Of a stretch of 11,256 nucleotides of DNA, positions 1 through 7,107 are shown in pieces. The stretch's first letter is position 1. Each line of letters starts with the position of its first letter. The stretch spans positions 1-11,256 of the forward strand of contig JAUVJW010000030.1 of the NCBI GenBank assembly GCA_030596465.1, given 5' to 3'. The notes beneath the pieces are model-generated. The model saw only the letters and a list, made by a program, of their open reading frames with translations. It was not told where the DNA came from and did no database searches. The stretch is from Candidatus Fermentibacteraceae bacterium. GTDB taxonomy: Bacteria; Fermentibacterota; Fermentibacteria; Fermentibacterales; JCC-6. The position numbers and the translations under genes were made by a program.

Positions 1-1
1 A

Positions 2-1453
2 GGAACAAAGACTGCCTCTGTTGAAGCAGTTTTTCAACTGCCGGGCGGGGATGAAAAACTTATTCGCAGAGAAGTAAGCGCTCAGGGAAGAAGCCGCGTT
101 TTCATGGATGACGCTCTGTCCACCCTTGAGGAGGTTCGAGGGATTGTACAGGATTTTGTGGCACTGCACAGTCAGCGATCCACCCCTGTTCTTCTTAAAC
201 CCGTACGACAGATGGATATTCTTGACGATTTTGCCGGTGTTTTACAACTGAGAAAAAAGTATCAGAAGGTTTTCAGTGAATGGAAAACCGCTACTGCAAG
301 AAGTGACGAGTTGAGAACATTTCTGGGTGAGTCCAACGCCGGACTTGAGCTGCTTCTCCACGAGATATCGCTTTTTGATCAGGTTGACCCTTCCATAGAA
401 GACTATGATTTACTTGTCAGCCAGAGGATGCAAATAAAAAAAATAATGGAGCAGTCAGCTCTTTTTCAGGAAACTCTGGACGCTCTGCACGGTGATGATG
501 GTGTTTCTTCAGTTCTTTCGGGTGCGCTTAGAAGGATACAGAGGGAAGCCCCTGAAAGGGAGGAACTGGTAGAGCTGCTTTCTCAGGCTTCCATTTCGGT
601 TGAAGAAGCATCCAGTCTTGTACTTTCAGATGTATCAGATATTGAGGACGCTCCTGTTAGAATTTCCGGAATAGACAGCAGACTTGATGAGTATTCAGCA
701 TTAATATCCAGGTGTGGCGGAACTGTTCAGGCCATGATTGACCACAGAGAATCGCTTACGCGAAAGCTTCAGGAGTATTCCATTGTTCGGGAAGAATTAA
801 AAACTATAGAGAAAGCATTACCTGAACTGACAGAAAAAGTCCTGAAAATTGCTGGACAGCTTACAGCAAAGAGGAAAGCCGCCGGCAGGAAACTGTCAGA
901 ACAGTCTGTGATGGAGATGAAATGTCTGAATATGCCATTCGCGGAGTTTTCCATTCAATTCAATCCGCCGATTTCTTCCACAATTGTGGAAGAAATCCAT
1001 CTGGATTCAAGAGGAGCTGAATCTGTTCTTTTCATGTTTTCCGCCAACAAAGGTATTCCACAGGAATCACTTGAGTCTGTGGCCAGCGGCGGCGAGCTAT
1101 CCAGAGTTGCTCTTGCTCTTGCCCTTGTTGTCGCGGATTCTTCTTCAGCGTCTACTCTTGTGTTTGACGAAATCGACGCGGGCACCGGTGGAGAAACAGC
1201 ACATAATCTTGCGGAGTCTCTGCTGAGAGCCGCTTCATCAAGACAGATCATTGTTGTTTCCCATCTTGCTCAGATTGCGTCAAGAGCGCACAGACATCTG
1301 GCGGTAACAAAGACTTACAGTGAAGGTATGCCTGTAACTACCGTGGAAACTCTTGATTACCGTTCAGGGCAGTTGAAGGAACTTACAAGGCTTCTCGGTG
1401 GCGGAGCAGGCGCGGAGGATCATGCTTCAAAACTCCTGGAATCAGAATTGTGA
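2..1453 (+). CDS. recN: DNA repair ATPase RecN (5' end outside window)
   Basis: RecN is an SMC-like ATPase that acts early in recombinational repair of double-strand breaks in the cytoplasm. The frame is open from base 2 to the stop at 1451-1453, giving 483 visible residues. The codons before the first ATG (position 104) already match RecN ('SVEAVF', 'IRREVSAQGRSR'), so the true start and the Walker A motif lie upstream, probably about 70 residues away given the usual length near 550. Visible motifs are the 'LHSQRS' segment (usually HGQHE), a coiled-coil middle, the ABC signature 'ASGGELSRVALAL' (about 1081-1119), Walker B 'LVFDEIDAGTGGE' (about 1158-1196) and the switch region 'VVSHLAQIA' (about 1254-1280). 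The HGQ variant (HSQ) and 'GTGG' in place of 'GISG' are divergences from the common form. Its TGA overlaps the next gene's GTG by 4 bp, which implies translational coupling. Confidence 0.95.
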   Translation, partial: GTKTASVEAVFQLPGGDEKLIRREVSAQGRSRVFMDDALSTLEEVRGIVQDFVALHSQRSTPVLLKPVRQMDILDDFAGVLQLRKKYQKVFSEWKTATARSDELRTFLGESNAGLELLLHEISLFDQVDPSIEDYDLLVSQRMQIKKIMEQSALFQETLDALHGDDGVSSVLSGALRRIQREAPEREELVELLSQASISVEEASSLVLSDVSDIEDAPVRISGIDSRLDEYSALISRCGGTVQAMIDHRESLTRKLQEYSIVREELKTIEKALPELTEKVLKIAGQLTAKRKAAGRKLSEQSVMEMKCLNMPFAEFSIQFNPPISSTIVEEIHLDSRGAESVLFMFSANKGIPQESLESVASGGELSRVALALALVVADSSSASTLVFDEIDAGTGGETAHNLAESLLRAASSRQIIVVSHLAQIASRAHRHLAVTKTYSEGMPVTTVETLDYRSGQLKELTRLLGGGAGAEDHASKLLESEL

Positions 1454-2013
1454 TTACCGGCCGTTTTTTTACTGCCGCAAATATTGTGAGCATAGCCAGA
1501 GTTCCTCTTACCATTATGGCATGTGTTTCTCTCTGGCACGGCAATTTCGGTTATACCCTGTGCTTTATGATCCTTGCGATTCTTTCAGATGCAGTGGATG
1601 GTAAACTGGCTAGAATGACAGGAACAGTCAGTGACTGGGGCAAGTTACTGGATCCTCTGGCAGACAAAATAGCATTTGCGCTTTTTTCGGTAACACTGCT
1701 TATTATGCATCTGCTGCCTGTGTGGATGTTTGTTGTTCTGGCGGGCAGAGATATACTGATAATCATTGGCGGTTTTTTGTTTTACAGAAAGAAGAGACCT
1801 CCTTCTTCAAACATATGGGGCAAGCTGGCTACAACCTTTCTCTCATTCTATATGCTGAGACAGGCGATATTTCAGGGGTACCAGCTTCCACGGGCTGACT
1901 GGTTTCTTCAAACAGATGGCCTGGGTTTGCTCTCCATGCTGCTGGTGGTATTCAGCTTCGCAACTTATATACACGCCGCCATGAGACAAAGAGGGGGATC
2001 AGATGCGGCTTAA
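1450..2013 (+). CDS. pgsA: CDP-alcohol phosphatidyltransferase, probably phosphatidylglycerophosphate synthase
   Basis: This is a 187-residue integral membrane enzyme of the CDP-alcohol phosphotransferase family. The likely reaction is CDP-diacylglycerol plus glycerol-3-phosphate giving phosphatidylglycerophosphate and CMP, the committed step to phosphatidylglycerol. The family motif D-x2-DG-x2-AR-x8-G-x3-D-x3-D is complete, with D47, D50, G51, A54, R55, G64, D68 and D72. Several hydrophobic segments (about 10-30, 34-46, 74-110, 155-175) fit a six-helix membrane protein. Length matches PgsA (about 180-190). Substrate choice is less certain: 'RDI' at 100-102 and the absence of Gln after 'GKLAT' (124-128) depart from typical PgsA, so a CMP-forming cardiolipin synthase or another family member is possible. 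The start is GTG at 1450, overlapping the recN stop by 4 bp with only a weak upstream GGA, so translation probably depends on coupling. The end overlaps smc by 11 bp. Confidence 0.75.
   Translation: MITGRFFTAANIVSIARVPLTIMACVSLWHGNFGYTLCFMILAILSDAVDGKLARMTGTVSDWGKLLDPLADKIAFALFSVTLLIMHLLPVWMFVVLAGRDILIIIGGFLFYRKKRPPSSNIWGKLATTFLSFYMLRQAIFQGYQLPRADWFLQTDGLGLLSMLLVVFSFATYIHAAMRQRGGSDAA
1991..1997 (+). promoter_or_regulatory. Ribosome binding site fixing the smc start
   Basis: GAGGGGG lies 5 nt before the ATG at 2003, inside the 3' end of the pgsA-like gene. It is the strongest Shine-Dalgarno in the upstream five-gene array and fixes the smc start despite the 11-bp gene overlap. It suggests smc can recruit ribosomes independently as well as by coupling. 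Confidence 0.75.
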
Positions 2014-5000
2014 GAGACTTGAAATTGTAGGGTTCAAATCTTTTGCAGATCCTTTCAGAATTGATTTTCAGCAGGGTATTTCAGCCATAGTTGGTCCGAA
2101 TGGATGCGGTAAAAGCAATGTGGCCGATGCCGTAAGGTGGGTATTGGGCAATCAAAGTCCCAAACAGCTTAGAGCAGACAGAATGGAGTCTGTGATATTT
2201 TCCGGTTCCACAAAACGCAAGCAGCTGGGAATGGCGGAGGTCATACTGACCTTCGACAATACGGACAGGTTACTGGGGCTGGAGTATGATGAAGTTTCCG
2301 TATCCAGAAGACTTTTCCGTACCGGAGACAGCGAATACAGCATAAACGGCAGTCGTTGCAGACTTATGGATATTACTGATCTTGTGGTTGATAAGGGCCT
2401 GGGATCAACCGGCTATTGGATACTCGAGTCAAAAATGGTCGGAACAATTCTCTCCAACAGGCCGGAGGATCGCAGATTTCTTTTTGACGAGGCTGCAGGC
2501 ATAGTTAAGTACAAGATACAAAGACACAGGGCTGAGTTGAAGCTGAATTCAGCAGCCAGTGATCTTGAGAGACTGTCTGATATAATTGTGGAGGTGGAAT
2601 CCACCTGCAATGGGCTGAAACGGCAGGTCTCCGCATTTAAAAGGCATGAGAAGGTTTCAGATACCATAAGGGCTGTGAAAGAGGCCATGAGTTACATGGA
2701 GTCCTCTGAGATCAGGGGAAAACTTGAGGAAAAAGGAAAGCTGCTTGATGAAACCGGCTCTGTTGTTGGCAGAGAAACCGCTACTCTTTCATCCAGAAGC
2801 GCGATTCTCGCGGAGGCCAGGATAGAATTCAGCCGGGTACAGGGCAGGTTGGATGAAGCCCACAGAAAGTGTGCTGAACTTGATTCCAGACTGGCATCCA
2901 ATGACAGGGAAGCAGCGGTTACTTCAGAGAGAATCGCTTCAGCGGAAATCAGAATCGCAGAGAACAACGCCAGGATGGCAAGAGAACGGGAACGCATTCA
3001 CAGGTATGCTTCTGATCGGGAAAAACTTGAAGATGAGAAATTACGGCTTCTTGCTTCCTCAAAAGATTTTGAAAAAGAGCACACGGAATCTTTACGGAAA
3101 TTGGAAGAGCTTAAACTTCATCTGAAGAAAATCACTGCTGATCTGGTAGCGGCGAAATCTGCCAGATATGAACTGGATAGTGAGCTTGAGAAACTTCGTC
3201 AGTCTTTCCGTGAGCGGATTCGCAAGGAAGAAGCTCGCATGCAGAAGCTTTTACTGGTCAAGGAATCCATTGAAATGCTTACTGAAAGAAAAAGTGCCCT
3301 CAGCGACAGTATCTCCCGTTTCAGTGAAAATCGGGCGGTCTTGAAAGAAATAACTGAGTCTATCGAAGAATCTCTTCAGAAAAAAATATGCGCTCAGACA
3401 GAGCTGCTGGAAAAAACAGCGGAACTCAGCAGCAGAATTTCTGAATCAGGACAGAAGCTGGCTGTTCTCCGGGAGCAGGCGGGGAGGGTGAAAAGACTCC
3501 TTCAGGAATCTTCCACAACCGATTCTATTTCATCTGTTATCAAGCCGCTTCCGGGAATGGGGAAGGCAATAGGTGCTTATCTGGACAGTTTTAACTCGGC
3601 GCATATTCTGGAAGGCATTGCAGAAGACACCCCTGGTGAAGGCAGGCGATACGCAATTCCCTCAGCGGGCAATTCCGCTGAACTACCACCGGGAGCGGTT
3701 TCTCTTGCAGACTGTATTGAGAAGAAAGAAGAAGACCTGATTACCGGTACTCTTCTCAGTCATGGTGTACTGGCACCCGATTCGGCCACAGCAGCATTAT
3801 GGATCCGCGAAGGATTTGCTCTTCCGGTGGTGACTGCTGACGGTGACATATTCAGACCGGATGGTTTTGTAAGGCTGGGAGTGTCGGAATCAGGCGCGGG
3901 TTCTCTGGAGCTTGCGGATATTCTTAAGGAAATTGAAAAGCAGTTGCAGGAGTCCGTCAGAGAGAGAGAGGTGTTGAATGCTTCTCTTGACCGGAATAAT
4001 AAGGAAATTGCCTCTATCAAAGATGCGACAAAGAAGATACGGGATGAGCTTCGAATCAATGAGAAGAAGTTTGTGGAAACCCGGACATCACTGGAAAATA
4101 CTGAAATAGAACATAAATCTATTATAAACCAGTTTGCCTTACAGAGTGCAGAACTTGTCCGGCTTGATAAAGCCACCTCGGCGGGCGCAGATGTTGCAGT
4201 AGAGGATTCTATTGCTGTTCTTGAAGGAAAAAGGACAAATGCTGTCAGCCTTGAAGAGAAAACACTGGCTCTGGTATCACAGGTGGAGATTCAACTGGGA
4301 GAGGCTGGAAGAGATCAGGATAACTGCAGTTTCAACCTCAGAGAGAATCTAAGCAGGCAGAAAGAGGTCTCGGACAGAATTGATATGTTGAGCGGTGAGA
4401 CAGACGGGTTGCATAATCTTCTTGAGGAACTTCAGCGGGAAAATGATAAATCAGGAAGTGGAATAACTTCTCTGAGAAGCAGAACCGATAAGCTGAAAAA
4501 GGAAAGTACTGTACTGAAAACCAGGCGTGGTGAGGAAGAAAATTCAAGAAATGACTATTCCAGAGAGCGAAATACTCTTATGGAAAGCACGGCAGTTCTG
4601 GAAAAAGAAGTGCAGCAGATCCGGGAGAAACTGGGAAAAGCAAAGAGCTTCATGATTGAACTTGAAACGCAGACTGCCTCTCTTCGGGAGAAACTGAAGA
4701 ATTTGGAAGGAGAATGCACAATTGAAGAGAATCCGTTCCTCGGAAGAACAGCCGAGGAGCTTGCTCATGAATTGTCTTCAAGAAATGCTGTTCTTGACAG
4801 GATTGGCCCTGTAAACATGCTGGCGGTTTCTGAATATGATGAAGCCAGTGAGAGACTGGAGTACCTGACGGAGCAGAGAGATGATCTGGAGAGGGCAAGA
4901 GCCTCGCTTGCCAGAGCTATTTCAGAGATAAACACTGAGGCCGCGGCCAGATTTAAGGAGACTTTCGAAAAGGTCAGGGAAAACTTTCAAAGTATGTTTA

Positions 5001-5413
5001 TTAAACTTTTCGGCGGTGGTGAGGGGGATATTATCTCAATTGAGGGGGATGATCCTCTTGAGGGTGGAATTGAAATTCTTGCCAGACCGAAGGGGAAGAA
5101 ACTGAAGAATGTAATTGCGCTTTCAGCGGGTGAGAAGGCATTAACTGCCGTTGCGCTTCTGTTTAGTCTTTATCTGGTGAAACCCTCTCCTTTCTGTGTT
5201 CTTGATGAGCTTGACGGACCTTTTGATGATTCCAATACAGATAAGTTCGTCGCAATTCTCAGAGACTTCAGCAGGAACACACAATTTATAGTAATTACAC
5301 ACAACAAGCGAACGATGGAAGGGTGTGATGTACTCTACGGAATCACTATGGCAGAAGAGGGTGTCAGCACTATTACATCGGTGAGTCTGGAAGAGATGGT
5401 GCGGGGAAAGTGA
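2003..5413 (+). CDS. smc: Chromosome partition/condensation protein SMC
   Basis: SMC is the ATPase core of the bacterial condensin complex, working with ScpA and ScpB (neither is in the window) to organise and segregate the chromosome. The protein has 1,136 residues, slightly short of the usual 1,170-1,190. Order: N-terminal head with Walker A 'GPNGCGKSN' (31-39); 'DEAAGIVKYK' (162-171); coiled coil about 175-505; hinge about 512-635; return coil about 636-905; 'GPVNMLAVSEYDE' (935-947); C-terminal head with signature 'LSAGEKAL' (1040-1047), Walker B 'FCVLDELDGPFDD' (1064-1076) and 'ITHNKRTM' (1098-1105). The usual 'IxQG' after the N-terminal head motifs is 'LESKMV' (141-146), as in FCB-group SMCs. 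The hinge is hard to align and lacks the usual glycine-rich exit motif. ATG at 2003 has a strong Shine-Dalgarno (GAGGGGG, 1991-1997), starts inside pgsA, and the stop overlaps ftsY by 4 bp. Confidence 0.97.
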   Translation: MRLKRLEIVGFKSFADPFRIDFQQGISAIVGPNGCGKSNVADAVRWVLGNQSPKQLRADRMESVIFSGSTKRKQLGMAEVILTFDNTDRLLGLEYDEVSVSRRLFRTGDSEYSINGSRCRLMDITDLVVDKGLGSTGYWILESKMVGTILSNRPEDRRFLFDEAAGIVKYKIQRHRAELKLNSAASDLERLSDIIVEVESTCNGLKRQVSAFKRHEKVSDTIRAVKEAMSYMESSEIRGKLEEKGKLLDETGSVVGRETATLSSRSAILAEARIEFSRVQGRLDEAHRKCAELDSRLASNDREAAVTSERIASAEIRIAENNARMARERERIHRYASDREKLEDEKLRLLASSKDFEKEHTESLRKLEELKLHLKKITADLVAAKSARYELDSELEKLRQSFRERIRKEEARMQKLLLVKESIEMLTERKSALSDSISRFSENRAVLKEITESIEESLQKKICAQTELLEKTAELSSRISESGQKLAVLREQAGRVKRLLQESSTTDSISSVIKPLPGMGKAIGAYLDSFNSAHILEGIAEDTPGEGRRYAIPSAGNSAELPPGAVSLADCIEKKEEDLITGTLLSHGVLAPDSATAALWIREGFALPVVTADGDIFRPDGFVRLGVSESGAGSLELADILKEIEKQLQESVREREVLNASLDRNNKEIASIKDATKKIRDELRINEKKFVETRTSLENTEIEHKSIINQFALQSAELVRLDKATSAGADVAVEDSIAVLEGKRTNAVSLEEKTLALVSQVEIQLGEAGRDQDNCSFNLRENLSRQKEVSDRIDMLSGETDGLHNLLEELQRENDKSGSGITSLRSRTDKLKKESTVLKTRRGEEENSRNDYSRERNTLMESTAVLEKEVQQIREKLGKAKSFMIELETQTASLREKLKNLEGECTIEENPFLGRTAEELAHELSSRNAVLDRIGPVNMLAVSEYDEASERLEYLTEQRDDLERARASLARAISEINTEAAARFKETFEKVRENFQSMFIKLFGGGEGDIISIEGDDPLEGGIEILARPKGKKLKNVIALSAGEKALTAVALLFSLYLVKPSPFCVLDELDGPFDDSNTDKFVAILRDFSRNTQFIVITHNKRTMEGCDVLYGITMAEEGVSTITSVSLEEMVRGK

Positions 5414-6297
5414 ATCTAAGGGAAAAACTGAAAAAAAGCAGAAATGCCTTATCCCGGAAACTGGGAATGGTTTTTGGACAGGGTGTAGACGAGGATACTC
5501 TTGGATCTGCCGAGGAGATACTTCTTGCCAGTGATCTTGGCTGGGAACTCACAGAACTTGTTCTGGAACGGTTCAGGAAAGAATTCAAGCTGAACAGTAA
5601 CAGCAACTGGAAAACCCTCCTTGCAACAATACTTGAAGAACTCTTCCCGGAATATGATCCCTGGATACCAGAGGCAAAGCCCGCTGTGACCATGGTCGTA
5701 GGAGTTAATGGTGCCGGAAAGACCACAACAATTGCCCGTCTTTCCCAAAGCATCGTTGCAGGTGGTGAGACTGTTCTTATGGGTTGCGCGGATACATACA
5801 GGGCAGCAGCTTCAGAGCAACTGGCCCTCTGGGGTCAACGACTGAACATACCCGTGTACACGAGTATTGAGGGTACTGATCCCGGAGCGGTAACATTTGA
5901 TGCGATCAGAAAAGCAAAGTTAAAGCATTTTGATCATGTGATTATAGATACTGCGGGAAGGCTTCCAACCCAGAAGGGGCTTATGGATGAGCTCTCCAAG
6001 GTTTACCGTGTGGCTGGGAAAGCAATGGAAGGGGCCCCTCACAGGGTTCTCCTTGTTCTGGATGGAACAGTCGGGCAGAATGCCCTTCCTCAGGCGCAGC
6101 AGTTTATGAAGTTTATTCCTGTGACAGATCTTGTGGTGACTAAACTGGACGGAACCGCAAAGGGCGGCTCTGTGTTCGCCATGGCAAGGGAACTGAACCT
6201 TCCTATTCGATACATTGGCGTTGGTGAGGGGGCCGATGATATGATAACATTTGATGCAGAAGCTTTCATAGAAGCAATTGTAGGAAGCAATGACTAA
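5410..6297 (+). CDS. ftsY: Signal recognition particle receptor FtsY
   Basis: FtsY is the GTPase receptor that docks SRP-ribosome complexes at the inner membrane for cotranslational insertion. At 295 residues this is essentially the NG core with no acidic A domain. The N domain covers about 1-85 ('LREKLKKSRNALSRKLG'). GTPase motifs are all present: G1 'GVNGAGKTTT' (98-107), 'DTYRAAA' (128-134), G3 'DTAGR' (180-184), 'DGTVGQNA' (218-225), G4 'TKLDGTAKGG' (244-253), G5 'GVGEG' (270-274). The 'DTYRAAA' and 'DGTVGQNA' forms mark FtsY rather than Ffh, and the Ffh M domain is absent. The start is GTG at 5410, overlapping the smc stop by 4 bp; the N-domain helix begins immediately after it, and the next in-frame Met (20) would remove part of that helix. 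The end overlaps the ABC gene by 8 bp. smc-ftsY adjacency is common in bacteria, which supports both calls. Confidence 0.97.
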   Translation: MNLREKLKKSRNALSRKLGMVFGQGVDEDTLGSAEEILLASDLGWELTELVLERFRKEFKLNSNSNWKTLLATILEELFPEYDPWIPEAKPAVTMVVGVNGAGKTTTIARLSQSIVAGGETVLMGCADTYRAAASEQLALWGQRLNIPVYTSIEGTDPGAVTFDAIRKAKLKHFDHVIIDTAGRLPTQKGLMDELSKVYRVAGKAMEGAPHRVLLVLDGTVGQNALPQAQQFMKFIPVTDLVVTKLDGTAKGGSVFAMARELNLPIRYIGVGEGADDMITFDAEAFIEAIVGSND

Positions 6298-7033
6298 CGA
6301 AAATGGTCTTGTAATTTCCTCGTTGGTAAAGAGTTACGGAAAAAAAACTGCCGTGGATGATTTGTCCTTCTCTGTGAACAGAGGAGATATCTTTGCCCTT
6401 CTCGGTCCCAACGGAGCAGGTAAAACAACCACTTTGAAAATGATCAGCGGTCTCATTATTCCGGATTCCGGAGCAATTGCACTGGACTGTAAACCGGTGG
6501 ATACTGTAAGACAGAAGGTTGCCTATGTTCCCGATGAGCCAACCATTTTTCCCAATCTTTCAGGCAGAGAATTTATTAACTACACCGGAAGGCTTCGAGG
6601 GTTGGATTCCCAGGTAATTCGTCAGCGTACTCAGCTCTGTTCGAAAGTTTTTGAAATGGACGGCTGGCTGGACAACAGATCCGGCTCATACTCTCATGGC
6701 ATGATTCAGAGAGTCGTGTTGTCCGGGGCTTTCGTAGCCAGGCCTGATCTGTATGTGATAGATGAACCTCTGGTGGGGCTTGATCCTCCGGCAGCAGAAA
6801 CATTCTGGCGAATGGTGGAGGCAGCGGCAGCAGAGGGCGCAGTGGTTATTATCTCAACACACACTCTTTCAATAGCTTCCCTTCACTGCAGGCGATTCGG
6901 GATAATTCACCACGGCAGACTTCTTAGAACCCTTTCCAGTGGAGAACTATCCGGTGGTGATTTGCAGGAACTGTTTTTTAAAGTTACCGGCACCTCACCC
7001 GCAGAAGTTCATGATTACTTTAGAAATTCCTGA
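6290..7033 (+). CDS. ABC transporter ATP-binding protein (permease not in window)
   Basis: This is a 247-residue single nucleotide-binding domain that would drive an ABC transporter at the inner membrane. Motifs: Walker A 'GPNGAGKTTT' (39-48), Q-loop region 'YVPDEPTIF' (79-87) where the Gln is replaced by acidic residues, signature 'YSHGMIQRV' (134-142, SHG in place of SGG), Walker B 'LYVIDEPLVGLD' (154-165) and switch histidine H191. The 'PDEP...LSGREF' style is typical of ABC-2-type exporter ATPases of the EcsA/YxlF/CcmA-like group, so an efflux or lipid/polysaccharide export role is possible, but the substrate cannot be read from sequence. No permease gene follows; the next gene is a signalling protein. 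ATG at 6290 has AGGA (6282-6285) at suitable spacing and overlaps the ftsY stop by 8 bp. It appears to be the last gene of the overlapping array. Confidence 0.9.
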   Translation: MTNENGLVISSLVKSYGKKTAVDDLSFSVNRGDIFALLGPNGAGKTTTLKMISGLIIPDSGAIALDCKPVDTVRQKVAYVPDEPTIFPNLSGREFINYTGRLRGLDSQVIRQRTQLCSKVFEMDGWLDNRSGSYSHGMIQRVVLSGAFVARPDLYVIDEPLVGLDPPAAETFWRMVEAAAAEGAVVIISTHTLSIASLHCRRFGIIHHGRLLRTLSSGELSGGDLQELFFKVTGTSPAEVHDYFRNS

Positions 7034-7043
7034 TAACCCTCCC

Positions 7044-7072
7044 TTTCCATTCAGTCATATACTGTTTATAAA
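7044..7072 (+). promoter_or_regulatory. Candidate sigma-70-like promoter for the GGDEF gene
   Basis: A -35-like TTTCCA (7044-7049, 4/6 to TTGACA) and a -10-like TATAAA (7067-7072, 5/6 to TATAAT) are separated by 17 bp. The predicted start site near 7079 would give a leader of about 30 nt before the TTG start at 7108. This is the only sizeable + strand intergenic gap, which favours a promoter here. It is a pattern match only; the sigma-factor preference of the host is unknown. Confidence 0.4.
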
Positions 7073-7096
7073 TCATAGACGCAGGCGACAATGAAT

Positions 7097-7103
7097 GGAG
7101 GGG
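7097..7103 (+). promoter_or_regulatory. Ribosome binding site fixing a TTG start
   Basis: GGAGGGG sits 4 nt before the TTG at 7108 (GGAGG core 6 nt away). The frame is open back to a TAA at 7069-7071 but holds no in-frame ATG or GTG. The next internal Met (46) would delete the start of the GGDEF domain. TTG at 7108 is therefore the best start. Confidence 0.75.
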
Positions 7104-7107
7104 TGCT

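Larger units (their letters stand above)
7042..7103 (+). promoter_or_regulatory. Inverted repeat that could sequester the GGDEF-gene ribosome binding site
   Basis: Bases 7042-7053 pair without interruption with 7092-7103, giving 12 bp: ten Watson-Crick and two G-U pairs, around a 38-nt loop. The right arm contains the GGAGGGG Shine-Dalgarno (7097-7103) of the following gene, so folding would block translation. The left arm overlaps the candidate -35 region. A transcript starting near 7079 would therefore lack the left arm, while readthrough from the upstream genes would contain it. There is no U-tract after the stem, so it is not a typical terminator. Confidence 0.4.

Noticed and set aside
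104..1453. recN beginning at the ATG at 104
   Set aside because: The codons from base 2 to 103 in the same frame are open and match the RecN region before this Met, so the ATG is internal and the gene starts outside the window.
3760..4176. 138-residue open frame antisense to smc
   Set aside because: Serine-rich translation with no recognisable motif, lying opposite a well-conserved gene; typical shadow of coiled-coil codons.
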